From the NCBI GenBank assembly GCA_035079385.1, contig JAVHKY010000003.1, positions 9,651,501 to 9,715,500 of the forward strand: 64,000 nt of DNA. The letters run 5' to 3'. The position numbers were made by a program, and so were the translations under genes. A model generated the notes under the pieces. That model worked only from the letters and a program-made list of their open reading frames with translations, did not search any database and was not told where the DNA came from. Source of the stretch: Aspidiotus rigidus (lineage: Eukaryota > Arthropoda > Insecta > Hemiptera > Diaspididae). Below, in pieces: positions 44,878-58,053 of the stretch. Within the stretch, counting starts at the first letter, position 1, and each line of letters starts with the position of its first letter.

Positions 44878-45530
44878 ATCAAAATATTGACTATCAATTT
44901 TTTTCATATTAATTTATTATTAAAAATTTTTTAAAATCATTTCTTAAATAATTTTTTTGATATTTTGAATTTTTTTTTAATTTAAATTATTTAATAATGA
45001 AATTACTCGAAAAAGTAATCATAAGCACTATCGGACCGATGTGTTCCAATTTTTGAATGCCGTCAGTTCCAGTTATAATTACTTAAACTTGAGTCCAAAC
45101 CTGCACTCACTGTCATAAAAATCAAGAAATTTCTGCGACTTGGCCAAAAATACAGATTTTATTTCATATTTCCTGATAAATTTCGAAACTAGAAGAGACC
45201 AGAGGGTTTCCAGTAAATTCAGGAAACATCCAGACACTTTTGTGTACCTTGATGGCAAAATTGTTTTTAGTCCCGGTGGAAGATCTCTTGTTTCCCGGAA
45301 CTGTAGTATAGATAAAAAAAGAGTGAAGCCTCATATAGCCATCTTGTAGGCCACAAATTCTTAAATTAGGAGGAGGAGGAGGAGGAGGAAATCTGTAGAG
45401 ACATGCAAATGTCAAAACGCACAAAAATGTTCGCTACAATTTGAAGTTCTGGATTGCTGTGCCGCAGGAATATCGTCTCATGGAAAAATGTGCCGCGATA
45501 TAAGAAAGGTTGAGAAACTCTGGTCTTGTA

Positions 45531-46260
45531 GGAATCTACTTCAAAATATTTCAAGCTAATAGCTTTTGGGTAGCTCCTTGGTCTATTATAACTCCAGCTT
45601 AGAATATTTCAAGCTAATACCTTTAAGGTATTTCAAGCTTTTAGGCTAATAACTTTTTGGGGGCATGGTCTAGTATCACAAAAACTAACTAGCTCCTTTT
45701 GTACAGTATACTAGTGTATGCCTGGTTTATATTAGCTAAGTTGATACTGCCCTCTTAGTATAAAGCTAGTATACAAACTGGCTCGTGTGAACTCGCGGGA
45801 TGAATTCGCAGATTTTCGAGGTTGGAGGGGGACGTCTTAGTCTATTATAAGTCTGGTTTAAGACTAGGAAATCCTAGTATATAGCTAGTCTATAAAATGG
45901 CCGGTGTGAACTTGCAGGATGAACTCGCCAATTTTTGAATCACCCACGGAGTAACGAGGGTGAAAGGGGGGCACTCACAAGTTTCAAATTAGGGGTATGG
46001 CAGAGTAAGGGGGTAGTATAAAGGAGCAACATAAAGGTATACTAGGATCACCTGCTAAATAGTATGCGAGGTTTATACTCGCTAAGCTGTACCCTAGTGG
46101 AGGTGTAGACTTGTTTAGGCCTAGTATAAAGCAGTAGCATAGACCTATACTAGGATCACCTGCTAAAGAGTATGCGAGGGCGCACGCGAGGTGAACTCGC
46201 AAATTTTTGAATCACCCACGGGGAGAGATGTGCACGCGCACGCATGGATGAAGGGAGGAG
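45531..46260. repeat. tandem and palindromic repeats rich in CTAGTATA
   Basis: 45531-45680 continues the AATATTTCAAGCTAATAGCT array. From 45690 to 46260, CTAGTATAAAGC-type words alternate with GTGAACTCGC and TTTTTGAATCACCCACGG in at least three imperfect units. Confidence 0.6.
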
Positions 46261-46373
46261 GCCACTCGCAAAATTTCAAATTAGGAGTCAGGGCAGAGTA
46301 AAGATATGAAACATGTCAAAAATCCTTTCTGCTGGAATTTTGTTTCCTGAGGTAGTCTGCACAGATGTAAAAG

Positions 46374-46440
46374 ACGGGTGTCTACCGGTCAAGTAAGTCA
46401 AGTAAATCAAGTAAAAATCAAGTATTTGATAAGAATCGGG
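46374..46440 (+). mobile_element. orphan end of the CAGGGTGTC family
   Basis: GACGGGTGTCTACCGGTCAA followed by AAGTCAAGTAAATCAAGTAA units matches the left end of copy A. No matching right end is seen nearby. Confidence 0.55.
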
Positions 46441-46589
46441 TGCCGTGAGGCCATTTTTATGAAGATGATTCTTCCTATTCGTTTTAGGGGGAGGCCCTTA
46501 TAATTCAATTTTTTTTTTTTAGCTACGAGAAATTAAAGTTTGAGGGGGGTTTCTTCATTGTCCTAGGTGGCTCACGGCACCCCTGAGCG

Positions 46590-47040
46590 GAGCGAGTGAG
46601 CCCCACGAAAGGTGATACCTCAAAATATTTCTCATAAAAGACTTAAATTTTCTCATACCATTCTAATACAACAGCAAGAAAGGGGGCGAACGAGCGGAGC
46701 GAGTGAACCTCACGAAAGTCAATACCTCAAAATATTTCTCTTGAAGGCGATACCTCATATTTCTCATCGAAGACTTGAATTTTCTCGTACTATACCAATA
46801 CAACAGCAAGCGCGAGTGAGCCCCACGAAAGGTGATATTTCAAAATATTTCTCATAAAGGTGATACCTCAAAATATTTCTCATAGAAGACTTGAATTTTC
46901 TCATACCGTTCCAATCACGACGCCAAGATAGGTAAGGGGGCAAACGAGTAATATCTCACGAATACTTGACCTAGTAGAAGCCTAGACTAAAATATTTCAA
47001 GATGACTGATGAAATAAAAAAGATATGAAACATGATCTTC
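46590..47040. repeat. dispersed repeat module, copies 3 to 5
   Basis: At least three units with AATATTTCTCATAGAAGACT and CCATTCCAATACAACAGC-type text, as at 9111-9850, ending in a GACCTAGTAGAAGCCTAGAC segment also present at ~9745. Confidence 0.65.
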
Positions 47041-47059
47041 ATTTATTTGGCTGTGCCAG

Positions 47060-47190
47060 AAAATTTTTCTCAACTCCTCCTCCTATCATATATAGCGCGA
47101 TAGTCGAAATTTTTTCAAGTTCCCCCCCCCCCCCTCCCCCTATATCATATATGGCTCGATATAGTCGAAATTTTTTTCATCTTTCTCCAA
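47060..47190. repeat. dispersed ~45 bp motif with poly-C tract
   Basis: CCTCCTATCATATATAGCGC and a C-run near 47121-47133, the same family as 4420-4680. Confidence 0.5.
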
Positions 47191-47679
47191 AATATGAGGA
47201 TACAAAAATTTTTCCTCTTAGAATTTCCTTCAATTTGATACCATTATATGACTCTTTGAAGTTGAAAGTTTCAAGCTAAAAGACCTGATAATTTCTGGAT
47301 AATTCTGTTTTTCAATTCATACACGTACAAGTGAAGACGCAATAAATTCTTGTTTTTCTCATTTTTCTCTAAAAATAAACTTCCTAGCGAAAAATGTAAA
47401 GACATAAAAGTTGTTCCTCGTATAAATTTCTTTTAATTTGGCCCTTTGAAATTGAAAGCTTCAAGCTAGAAGACCCGACAACGGACAATACTGTTTTTCA
47501 GTCTATACCTGCGAACGAGGACACAATAATGCTGCATACTCACAGTATTTTTATTGTAGAATTGATACGTAAAAACCATTTTCTAACGAAGTTTCTTGCT
47601 GTGAGCAACAATACTATTTTCAAGCCTCATAATTCGCAAACGGACGTTCCGCAAGGAGCGCTAGAGGTGTTGCACTAGA

Positions 47680-47920
47680 AGGTGATCACATGAAAATTTA
47701 CATAAGAGCGTATGTTATTTCAACTCGCTGTGTCTCTCCTAATACTGAAAAAAAAGTACCACTTGTAATGACCTTTTCTGTTTCAGTAGAATAATATGAA
47801 ACTCATGAAAATAAAAATTTCACCAATTATCTGAAACATCACTTTTTGGTGCAGCTTTCACAAATGGCCGCTATAGTGAGTGTAGAGGGCGACTCTTTTG
47901 TGTCCGCTCGCGAATACCCA
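47680..47920. repeat. dispersed ~260 bp repeat, copy 2
   Basis: Direct copy of 41030-41290. Both end near GGGCGACTCTTTTG and a CGCGAATA word. Confidence 0.8.
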
Positions 47921-47929
47921 GTTCCTATT

Positions 47930-48860
47930 ATTTTATTTTTGCATCAATTTTACAAAATTTATGTGTCTATCAAATTGAACACAATACTAAACTGTAACTA
48001 TTTCGATGATATTAAAAATTTGTAATGCGTAAGAGAACATTTTTTTTTGGTCATTGCAGTAATGGTGAAAGAAGTGACTTTTAGTAACTTTTTGCCAAAT
48101 TAGTGACTTTCAGTGTCAATAATGAAAAATGTGACCTAATCAATAAATAGTGGCCAAGCGGCAGCCCTAAATTATATAGGTACCTACTTTCTGAAGCGTC
48201 GATTCAAATTGTGAGAAAAGCAAAGAATAAAATTGATTTAATCGAATGATTTCAAAAGGTTTATTATTCTATCGATTTTAATAAAAAAGACTCTTGTGAG
48301 AGAGGTAAATTCTTGGCGAGCTTTCAAGATGATTCAGGTAATTATTGGATGAGCACAAACGTCTTATAATTACTGTATTGGGAAACGCCTTAAAACCTGA
48401 ACCAAGTTACCTATAGTAGGAAAAGAACAACGCAAACTTATAAAAGTCAGAGAAAGTGCAGCATAATTCACATTATAATGCGTACGTTGTCCGCACTGCA
48501 CTCTATAAAATGTATAGTATCTATTATTAGTTATGAAGAATGTGCGATGAAAAGTTATACGGTGCTGATTGAATTTCGTATCCGTTGTTAGGAAGCACAT
48601 CGCATCGATTCAGTGACGGTACTGGTAATCATTTACAGCTAAATGAGCATCAACCAAGTTTTCATTTTCAGTTCCATATTGAGTTCGTCTAGAACTTTCT
48701 ATATTGCTACGATATGAAAAGGTTAAGATTGGTAAAGCAATGTAATCTGAAACGAGGAAATAGCTTGAAGAAATTGTACAGGTGTTCGACGTGGATAAAT
48801 GCGTTCGTAATCACCAATACGTGATAATTGTAAAGTTGGACGAATTAAAAGTATTGTTAA
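47930..48860. other. no recognisable gene
   Basis: About 930 bases of unique-looking AT-rich sequence. No motif-bearing frames. Confidence 0.45.
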
Positions 48861-48865
48861 AAATT

Positions 48866-50075
48866 CTAATGAGCGTATCGAAATCTCTGCAAATGAGCGA
48901 CGATATTTTGTTGTATCTCTTTATGTGTTGATGATGCGGGATGCATCTCGTGGAGTTGTACACTTCTTCGAGAACGCAAAGGAGCTCGTATATTTCGCTC
49001 AAGCTTCCCTTGTCTCTTTCCTTTTTCCTCCATCGGGTCGTTGCCCATTGTCTTCACCATGGGATTCCCATATTTTCATCGTGACCACAGAATGCCTTTA
49101 TCATACCCTGTTTGTGTGCTTTCCTATGTGTGGTGTACTTTCTCATCGTGTTGTCTTGGGTTCCCCTTTACTTGCTTCCATTTTACCAAGGACTCCCAAC
49201 AACCCTGCCTCTAGAGTAGCCATCGGCTGGTGCGATCTGCTTTACTATCTCTATTTCTTTCCTCTTCTTTTATTGTTCTCCAGGACAGAAATTACTCGGT
49301 AGCAATAGTTTTGAATCGCCGCTAACTTGTGCCTGGGCTGGTGGATGAAGTCGTATCGGTGTGCGTTGGCTTTCTGTAGTTCTTGCCTATTCTGTTGTTC
49401 TCCAGTGAGAGTGTTGGGTTCATAGAGTTGATTGCCTCATTGTCTTTTTCCAATGTGAATTTGATGCTCTCATTTATCGCATTTGTTTCCAGAAGAAATT
49501 GGTCTACCTGTCTCTACAATCAAGATGTTATGACCGCTTCTAGCCCCAGTGTTTGATAGATTTTCTGAACTTGCTGATGCCTTTCAATATCTTGTTTTCC
49601 ATATCATTGGTGAATATCTCCGCTAGTATCAGTGATAGCTGTGATCCTATCGCTAGTCCTTTTCCCAGGCTGTAGAAATTGTTATTGGTCCGCAAACTCT
49701 TTCACTATTTTCGCGTACCTCAGCCCGTCAGGGTTCCTATGGTATCTGTTGTTTCGCAGAAGAGTGAGAAGCTCCCTCTTTAGTATGGTTCGGGACTTGT
49801 TTGTCGCGTTTTATTGTTGTCCTCGATTATGACCTTGACTTATCCCTCTGTCAGCTCCTTGTTGTTTCTGATACTTTGTTTAGGTGCAAACTTGTAGTCG
49901 CCTTTCAAGAATCTGGTGGCGATCTTTGCTAAATGCTTTCAACCAGTGGTCTCATCGGACGATTCGCTTTGTGGAGTTTTACAATCCTACCGGGTTTGGT
50001 CCAAGCGTTGTTTCGCTGCCATGTACATTGCCCTGTGGGATGAAACGCAAATTTAGCTGGACAAAAGTGAAAAAA
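48866..50075 (-). mobile_element. Penelope-like element PLE-B, copy 4, central and 3' part
   Basis: The minus-strand frame at 50150-49929 contains RIVKLHKANRPMRPLV, the RT fingers motif (GLPKIHKxxxPLRPIV). From about 49400 to 49080 the sequence parallels bases 1-210 of the window. A ~40-base segment at 50031-50072 is inverted relative to its counterpart at 54055-54095. The missing N-terminal part lies at 54050-54880 in the same orientation, so these are probably halves of one element. Confidence 0.7.
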
Positions 50076-51160
50076 AAAAATATATCTAGGAACAACTTTC
50101 ATATATTGATTTATACCTGGTTCAATGTGTGGTCCAGTGAAATACGTCAACGCGTCAAAGTAGACTGCATGACGACTTGTTCAGTACTATGATTGACATG
50201 CATAAGTCCAGTTCTAGTTGCAGCACGGTTGTATGTGTGAATATGACTTGTATTGTGTTTTTTCAAACTCTTTCGATACAAAATTTCAGGGTGAAATTCT
50301 GATCGTTGTGTTGAGGATATCAAGCATCCAAAGCAAGTAATAAAATGAAAAAATAACTTTATAAATTGGAGTAGGGAAAAAAAGTTATGAGTAGTTATGA
50401 GAAAGCTTGAGTGCAAATTTCTTTGTCAGATATCACACTTCAAACTGAAAAATATTCAATCGCCTGAATTCGCCGGTTCTCGAAATTCGACTAACATTTG
50501 GTGAATTATACCTGGCAAGCGTTATAAAATAGGTACCTAGTAAAATGAAAGTTGCTGTTCCATGGAAATTGAGTTTTGTCGTTGATAAATTTTGAAATGA
50601 AATTCGGTCGTACCTTCAGCACTACTGTTTGAAAAAAAATTTTTAGTTTTGATTTGAGGCAGAAAGGCTCTAGCCGGGTAATAGTGGTGATCCGGCCTTA
50701 GTCGGGAATCTCCAATTAAACTATCGGAAGTTGTTTGGGATAGAATGAAACTCTCATTTCCAAATTTTCAGTCACCTAAGTCTATTCTATCCTCTGTGAT
50801 ATTTAAAAATATATATTTTATTATAAAAATTCTACGCAGTCCGTAATTTTCAATGAATCCTCTCGTGCAAAATCGTGCTTTGGAAGGAAAATGAATCATC
50901 TCAAGGGCCATTCATGATAGTTCTTCCGAACGAAGAAAAAAATTCCATATGAAATGCAAATTTTCTAATTGAAAGTTTTTTTTTCAAGTACGTTGTTACA
51001 GAGGGCCCAAGCTGGAAAAAATATATATGAAGTATTGGACGGTCACCTAAAACATACATTTTTTTCAGGATTTTTGAAAGGGTGGAAGACCACCAAAAAT
51101 TGAGGTTTGTAAACGGTTGCCGAGTCTCGCCGATAAGGTCGCGTCGTCGGACGTGTTTAC
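50076..51160. other. no recognisable gene
   Basis: Unique-looking sequence between a PLE-B fragment and a satellite array. The last ~100 bases begin to show diverged satellite words. Confidence 0.4.
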
Positions 51161-51164
51161 ATAA

Positions 51165-53975
51165 GAATTTCCCTGAATGAAAATCGAAATACAAAGAATC
51201 AGAATCCTCCAGCTGTTTGAGAAAGTCTATTTTCTCGATTTTTTTGTACTTCTAGACCGTTCCAACGACTGGAGATTTTTTTGACTAATTTTTTCGAAAT
51301 ACAAAGAACTGACCCGAAATACCAAAATTCAGGATTCACCAGGCTGAAAAAGTGAATTTTCTCGATTTTTTGTCATTTCTAGACCGTTTCAGCGAATGGA
51401 AAATTTTTTGACCATTTTTTTGAACTCAACAAACTTGAAAATTCATCTACTTAATGAAAGACATACCCAAACTCACGGTTCTCTAGGTTGAAAAAGTGGA
51501 CTTTCTCGATTTTTTATCATTTCTACACCGTTCCAACGACTGGAGAATTTTTTGACTAATTTTTTCGAACCCCGCGGACGTGTTTACATAAGAACTGACC
51601 CGAAATACCAACATTCAGGATTCCCCAGGTTGAAAAGGTGGATTTTCTCGATTTTTTGTCATTTCAAGACCGTTTCAGCGACTGGAGAATTTGTTGACCA
51701 TTTTTTTTTTTAACTCAACGGACTTGAGAATTCATCTACTTGATGAAAGACATACCAAATCTCACGGTTCTCTAGGTTGAAAAAGTGGATTTTCTCGATT
51801 TTTTATCATTTCTAGACCGTTCCAACGACTGGAGAATTTTTTTACTGATTTTTTCGAACCCCGCGGACGTGTTTACATAAGAACTGACCCGAAATACCGA
51901 AATTCAGGATTCACCGGGTTGAAAAAGTGGATTTTCTCGATTTTTAGTCATTTCTAGACCGTTTCAGCGACTGAAGAATTTTTTGACTATTTTTTTGGAA
52001 TCAACGGACTTGGGAATTCACCTACTTGATGAAAGACATACCAAATCTCACGGTTCTCTAGGTTGAAAAAGTGGATTTTCTCGATTTTTTATCATTTCTA
52101 CACCGTTCCAACGACTGGAGAATTTTTTGACTAATTTTTTCGAACCCCGCGGACGTGTTTACATAAGAACTGACCCGAAATACCAACATTCAGGATTCCC
52201 CAGGTTGAAAAGGTGGATTTTCTCGATTTTTTGTCATTTCAAGACCGTTTCAGCGACTGGAGAATTTGTTGACCATTTTTTTTTTTAACTCAACGGACTT
52301 GAGAATTCATCTACTTGATGAAAGACATACCAAATCTCACGGTTCTCTAGGTTGAAAAAGTGGATTTTCTCGATTTTTTATCATTTCTAGACCGTTCCAA
52401 CGACTGGAGAATTTTTTTACTGATTTTTTCGAACCCCGCGGACGTGTTTACATAAGAACTGACCCGAAATACCGAAATTCAGGATTCACCGGGTTGAAAA
52501 AGTGGATTTTCTCGATTTTTAGTCATTTCTAGACCGTTTCAGCGACTGAAGAATTTTTTGACTATTTTTTTGGAATCAACGGACTTGGGAATTCACCTAC
52601 TTGATGAAAGACATACCAAATCTCACGGTTCTCTAGGTTGAAAAAGTGGATTTTCTCGATTTTTTATCATTTCTAGACCGTTCCAACGACTGGAGAATTT
52701 TTTGACTAATTTTTTCGAACCCCGCGGACGTGTTTACATAAGAACTGACCCGAAATACCAACATTCAGGATTCCCCAGGTTGAAAAGGTGGATTTTCTCG
52801 ATTTTTTGTCATTTCAAGACCGTTTCAGCGACTGGAGAATTTGTTGACCATTTTTTTTTTTAACTCAACGGACTTGAGAATTCATCTACTTGATGAAAGA
52901 CATACCAAATCTCACGGTTCTCTAGGTTGAAAAAGTGGATTTTCTCGATTTTTTATCATTTCTAGACCGTTCCAACGACTGGAGAATTTTTTGACTAATT
53001 TTTTCGAACCCCGCGGACGTGTCTACATAAGAACTGACCCGAAATACCGAAATTCAGGATTCACCGGGTTGAAAAAGTGGATTTTCTCGATTTTTAGTCA
53101 TTTCTAGACCGTTTCAGCGACTGGAGAATTTGTTGACCATTTTTTTTTCAACTCAACGGACTTGAGAATTCATCTACTTGATGAAAGACATACCCAAACT
53201 CACGGTTCTCTAGGTTGAAAAAGTGGATTTTCTCGATTTTTTATCATTTCTAGACCGTTCCAACGACTGGAGAATTTTTTTACTGATTTTTTCGAACCCC
53301 GCGGACGTGTTTACATAAGAACTGACCCGAAATACCGAAATTCAGGATTCACCGGGTTGAAAAAGTGGATTTTCTCGATTTTTAGTCATTTCTAGACCGT
53401 TTCAACGACTGAAGAATTTTTTGACCATTTTTTTGGAATCAAAGGACTTGGGAATTCACCTACTTCATGAAAGATATACCAAAACTCACGGTCCTCTAGG
53501 TTGAAAAAGTGGATTTTCTCGATTTTTTATCATTTCCAGACCGTTCCAACGACTGGAGAATTTTTTTACTGATTTTTTCGAACCCCGCGGACGTGTTTAC
53601 ATAAGAACTGACCCGAAATACCAAAATTCAGGATTCACCGGATTGAAAAAGTGGATTTTCTCGATTTTTAGTCATTTCTAGACCGTTTCAACGACTGAAG
53701 AATTTTTTGACCATTTTTTTGGAATCAACGGACTTGGGAATTCACCAACTTGATGAAAGATATACCAAAACTCACGGTTCTCAGGTTGAAAAAGTGGATT
53801 TTCTCGATTCTTCACCATTTCCAGAACATTCCAGCAACTGGAGAATTTTTAGTCAATTTGTTTTCAACTCCGCGGACGATTTTACATAAAAATCGACCTA
53901 ATCAATGAACGAAATACGAAAAACCACGGTTCTTCAGGCAGAAGAAGTGGATTTTCTCGATTTTTTACCATTCTG
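51165..53975. repeat. satellite array, ~145/288/575 bp hierarchical periods
   Basis: Half-units of ~145 bp (GAAAAAGTGGATTTTCTCGA, then CATTTCTAGACCGTT) alternate between two types. The dimer starts GGTTGAAAAAGTGG at 51486, 51775, 52061, 52350, 52636, 52925, 53213, 53499 and 53783, i.e. spacings of 289, 286, 289, 286, 289, 288, 286 and 284. The alternation of 289 and 286 gives a 575 bp higher-order unit, and 51500-52075 is almost identical to 52076-52650. Both edges are more diverged, as expected of a homogenised array. Confidence 0.92.
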
Positions 53976-54049
53976 GCCATTTTTTTTTGAACTCGGCGTA
54001 CCATTTTACATAAGAATCGACCTATTTGATGAACGAAATACTGAAAATA

Positions 54050-54880
54050 GATTTTTGTCCAGCTAGATTTGCGTTTCATCCCACAGTGCATCGTTCTCTT
54101 TCAACACAGTTTTCAGTCTGTTTTGGTACTTCTGGGTCGGGTCCTTCTTCAACTTTTGGTATCTATTTTCTGCAATGCAGGACTTCTTTTTTTGTGTGTA
54201 GTCGTCCTTCTGCCTTACTACTAGCGTGTTGCCTTTGTCCACCTTTGTCAGGATCAAGTTGTTTGATCTTCTTCTGTAGATTTGTGACCTTCTTTGCGTT
54301 CTGTCATTGGTTTGGCAGATATTCTCCTTGATATCCAGCAGTACTTTCACAATTCTGGTTCAGGCTCCTGGTCTCACGTCATATTGAATTACTTGTTCAC
54401 AGCTAATGGTCATGTTCTCAAACTTACCCTGTGTTAATTTCTCTAGCTGTTGGTGTTCGATACCGTTTTCCAGCAGTACTTCCGTGAAAGCAAGGCTCAA
54501 CAGGTTCTCGGTTCTGGGAGGAATGTTGCTCTCTTTTTCTTTTTCCTTTATTTCGGGTCAATTCGACAAGTTTCTTCTTTATCTATTTCGTTTGGTGTTC
54601 CTCTCATTTGTTGAATTCCATTTATCCAAATTTTTGGTGGTCCAGCAACTTAATTAGATGGAAATATTGGTCTTAAAGTAAACCATTCAGCTTGACGATC
54701 TTGTGCAGTTTGTTCATGTCCTTTTTTCCTTTTAATCTTTCGGCTTGCATCCTGGTACGTTTCTTTGTTACACTGCTTCCTAATTGCCTGATGGTCGCGT
54801 ATTTCAAGATGTGTGATACCTTTTCTCATGTATTCGCTGTTCAACCAAATCTTGACATGGGTTCATCTCAGTTTGGCCTT
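54050..54880 (-). mobile_element. Penelope-like element PLE-B, copy 4, N-terminal RT part
   Basis: The minus-strand frame 54350-54063 reads LILTKVDKGNTLVVRQKDDY, then NRLKTVLKENDALWDETQ, the block before the RT fingers. The frame 54844-54650 upstream is basic and probably the N-terminal region. The element stops abruptly at ~54055, where satellite-derived sequence begins. Confidence 0.7.
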
Positions 54881-54894
54881 AGTCTCCAGAAACT

Positions 54895-55050
54895 TGAAAA
54901 CCTCTCGGACCGTGTCTGATTTGTTATCTTCGGAGCAAGGTTTTGTTCTTCACTAAAGATGCAACTGATGATGGGGTAACTCACGAAAGTACTGTTGTAA
55001 GCTGATTAATAGAGTAAAATTGTATACTTGTGATTTTTCAACTTCTGTTT
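54895..55050 (+). mobile_element. PLE-B 3' tail, inverted relative to the adjacent copy
   Basis: This tail reads rightward while the coding remnants at 54050-54880 read leftward. A hammerhead-like core lies at 54957-55027: CTGATGA at 54965-54971, then TGGGGTAACTCA and CGAAAGTACT; ATGCAA and TTGTAT flank it and can pair. This is the best-preserved core in the window. The inverted tail arrangement also occurs in PLE-A copy 2. Confidence 0.7.
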
Positions 55051-56166
55051 TATGAAGAGGGGGGTGGGGGTTTGAAAAAAAAATGACGGTAAATTTCGAT
55101 CTCCGAGCTATATATTATATGATGGGGGAAGGACTTGGAAAAATTTCGGCTTCCGAGCTATATATGATAGGAGGGGAAGTAGGTAATTTTTAGTACTCTA
55201 CTTATGCCACATCACATTCAATACCCACAAAAATTCTACCTAATACGATCTTTTCGGTGTTACGTCCTCGTTTTGAAGGGCCCTAAACAAAGAGTGTGAT
55301 AAATAAGAAAAATACCCAATTCATGGTCGTAGATTGATATTGCTGCGATACTATCAAAGGTGTAGCATTACAATTATGCCGGGAAAAAACTTTCATTCTA
55401 TCAACTGTGAGTAAGAATTGTAATCGTATTACATCAGTGTCTAATTACACCTCATGAAATGAATAGTTCTTTTAAGTGATAGCAAATTACGTTTTGCCTA
55501 GGCGAATATTTTTCCACGTTTCATTATTTTCTAATCTTAGTTCGATCGTTTATGCGCTTAATTTTCACACTGATCCTCTCCGAGGTGAATAATTGAGACC
55601 TTTCGATTTTGTTTTTTGAAAAATTATCAAAAGATAGTTGAGATAACATTTCGACTTGTGCGGGTACACTGAATTTTTTATCGCGAGGATACATCTTGTA
55701 TTCTAACTAATCCGTGTAGACTTCGTAATACTGGTTGTAATTTTGCACGTACGAAGGGCCTAGTTTCATTAGTCCGCGACCTTGCGTTTATGCATCAACT
55801 TTCGCTGGGCTAATCGCGTGCTGCACTCATCTGAGCTATGAGAACGGAAACTGACCAGATAATTAGCCGCTATTAAAAGTTTCATTACTAGAAGCGCGGC
55901 GTCTTTCATTTCGGCTGTTTCGAACGCATTGATTACGCGTTGGTTTTGTAAAGCAAACCGAGAATCAGCGTTATAGAGAAATTAGAAAAACCTAATCATT
56001 CTTCGTTATTTTATGTAAATAGAAAAGCAAAGAACTCGGGAGCGAAGTAATATATATTAGCGTTTTATTTTTAATTTACCGTTATTTAGTGTTTGATCGT
56101 TTTTTTACAAGTCTAAGAATTCACATGGAACTTGAAAATTATTCTCGATTTGTACTCTTTTTCCAG
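55051..56166. other. no recognisable gene; probable upstream intron or promoter region of the host gene
   Basis: 55085-55190 holds the dispersed 45 bp motif. The rest is unique-looking. A pyrimidine tract ending TTTTTCCAG at 56166 looks like a splice acceptor, so an upstream noncoding exon may exist to the left. I could not locate it. Confidence 0.45.
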
Positions 56167-56404
56167 GAGAACTAACGCCCAAGCGTATGCGCCGAATGAA
56201 AAGCGAATTATTTGAGGTGCCACATCAGGGATTAGCATCATGGTGAAGGTTTCCGAAACGATAATTTGCCAGCGTTTTGTACAGAACGCGTGGAAGAAGG
56301 ATTTATGCTCAAACTGTTTCAAGTCAAAGGAGGATCACGTTGTCGTGGCAGAAAAGAAAATCTTCTACAGATGGACGTCACATGTGAACAATTTTCCGCA
56401 ACAT
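56167..56404 (+). CDS. first coding exon, PEAK1/PRAG1-like protein (candidate)
   Basis: The ATG at 56240 is preceded by an in-frame TGA at 56213, so it is the likely start; 56167-56239 would be 5' UTR after an acceptor-like TTTTTCCAG. The exon encodes 55 residues and ends at CAT|GTGAGT, a strong donor in phase 0. Residues 13-33 have the pattern F-x4-W-x4-C-x2-CF-x5-H (F13, W18, C23, C26, F27, H33). Human PEAK1 and PRAG1, scaffold pseudokinases of focal adhesions, have this F..W...C.NCF....H pattern at their N-termini. That resemblance is from memory and by eye; the kinase-like domain would lie beyond the window. Confidence 0.6.
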
Positions 56405-56848
56405 GTGAGTAAATTAATTAAATTATAGAGTTCTGTAGTCGTAAGATATTATTACACTTTCGAATAAGGAAACCTGGGGGACAATCCTTTATGAATTTTT
56501 GAGAGGTAGGAAGAGGGCCGAATATTAGCTTGATGCGTAAAAAATGGAGACCGTCTTTCATGTCTGTCCCAGTCGACGTTCTCAAACATCATCCTTTCTG
56601 CAAACAGAGCTCCAATGTTTTTGTAACAGAAACCGTTCCCATGTCGACTCATCAGAATCGTCCGCCCATCAGTAAATCGATCCAAAATGTTTCAAAATCA
56701 ATCATTTCTCTTTACCATCGACTCATCTTCAAGGTCAAAATTGATTCGACTGCTCACTCGCACCATCGTTTGCCCCTATTCTTGGCCTTGTATGCTGTCT
56801 TCACTCGTTCATCTGAAAAGCCTAGTATAGGCTTATGACATCATCCCG

Positions 56849-56851
<3 letters not shown>

Positions 56852-56917
<66 letters not shown>
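56852..56917. repeat. (CT)n microsatellite 1
   Basis: 66 bases of uninterrupted CT, followed at once by nd5-derived sequence. Confidence 0.95.
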
Positions 56918-56921
<4 letters not shown>

Positions 56922-56934
56922 CTCCACCCCACTT

Positions 56935-57994
<1,060 letters not shown>

Positions 57995-58051
<57 letters not shown>
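57995..58051. repeat. (CT)n microsatellite 3
   Basis: 57 bases of CT. The junction words GCCTTCTCTCT and CACCCCACTTC recur at the other tracts. Confidence 0.95.

Positions 58052-58053
<2 letters not shown>

Larger units (their letters stand above)
41921..45522. mobile_element. hAT-type element with 8 bp target duplication, containing a LINE
   Basis: Left end CAGTGTTTCTCAACCG and right end AGGTTGAGAAACTCTG are inverted repeats with two mismatches over 16 bases. GTCTAGTA (41913-41920) and GTCTTGTA (45523-45530) form an 8 bp duplication with one mismatch, the hAT hallmark. Both termini also carry GTGCCGC motifs in inverted orientation. Without the LINE at 42358-44877 the element would be about 1.1 kb, with no transposase. 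Confidence 0.9.

Noticed and set aside
48925..49302. 125-codon plus-strand frame
   Set aside because: Antisense to PLE-B copy 4; no motif of its own.
51165..53975. CRISPR-like regular repetition
   Set aside because: Repeats are contiguous ~145 bp units without unique spacers, in an animal genome; it is a satellite.
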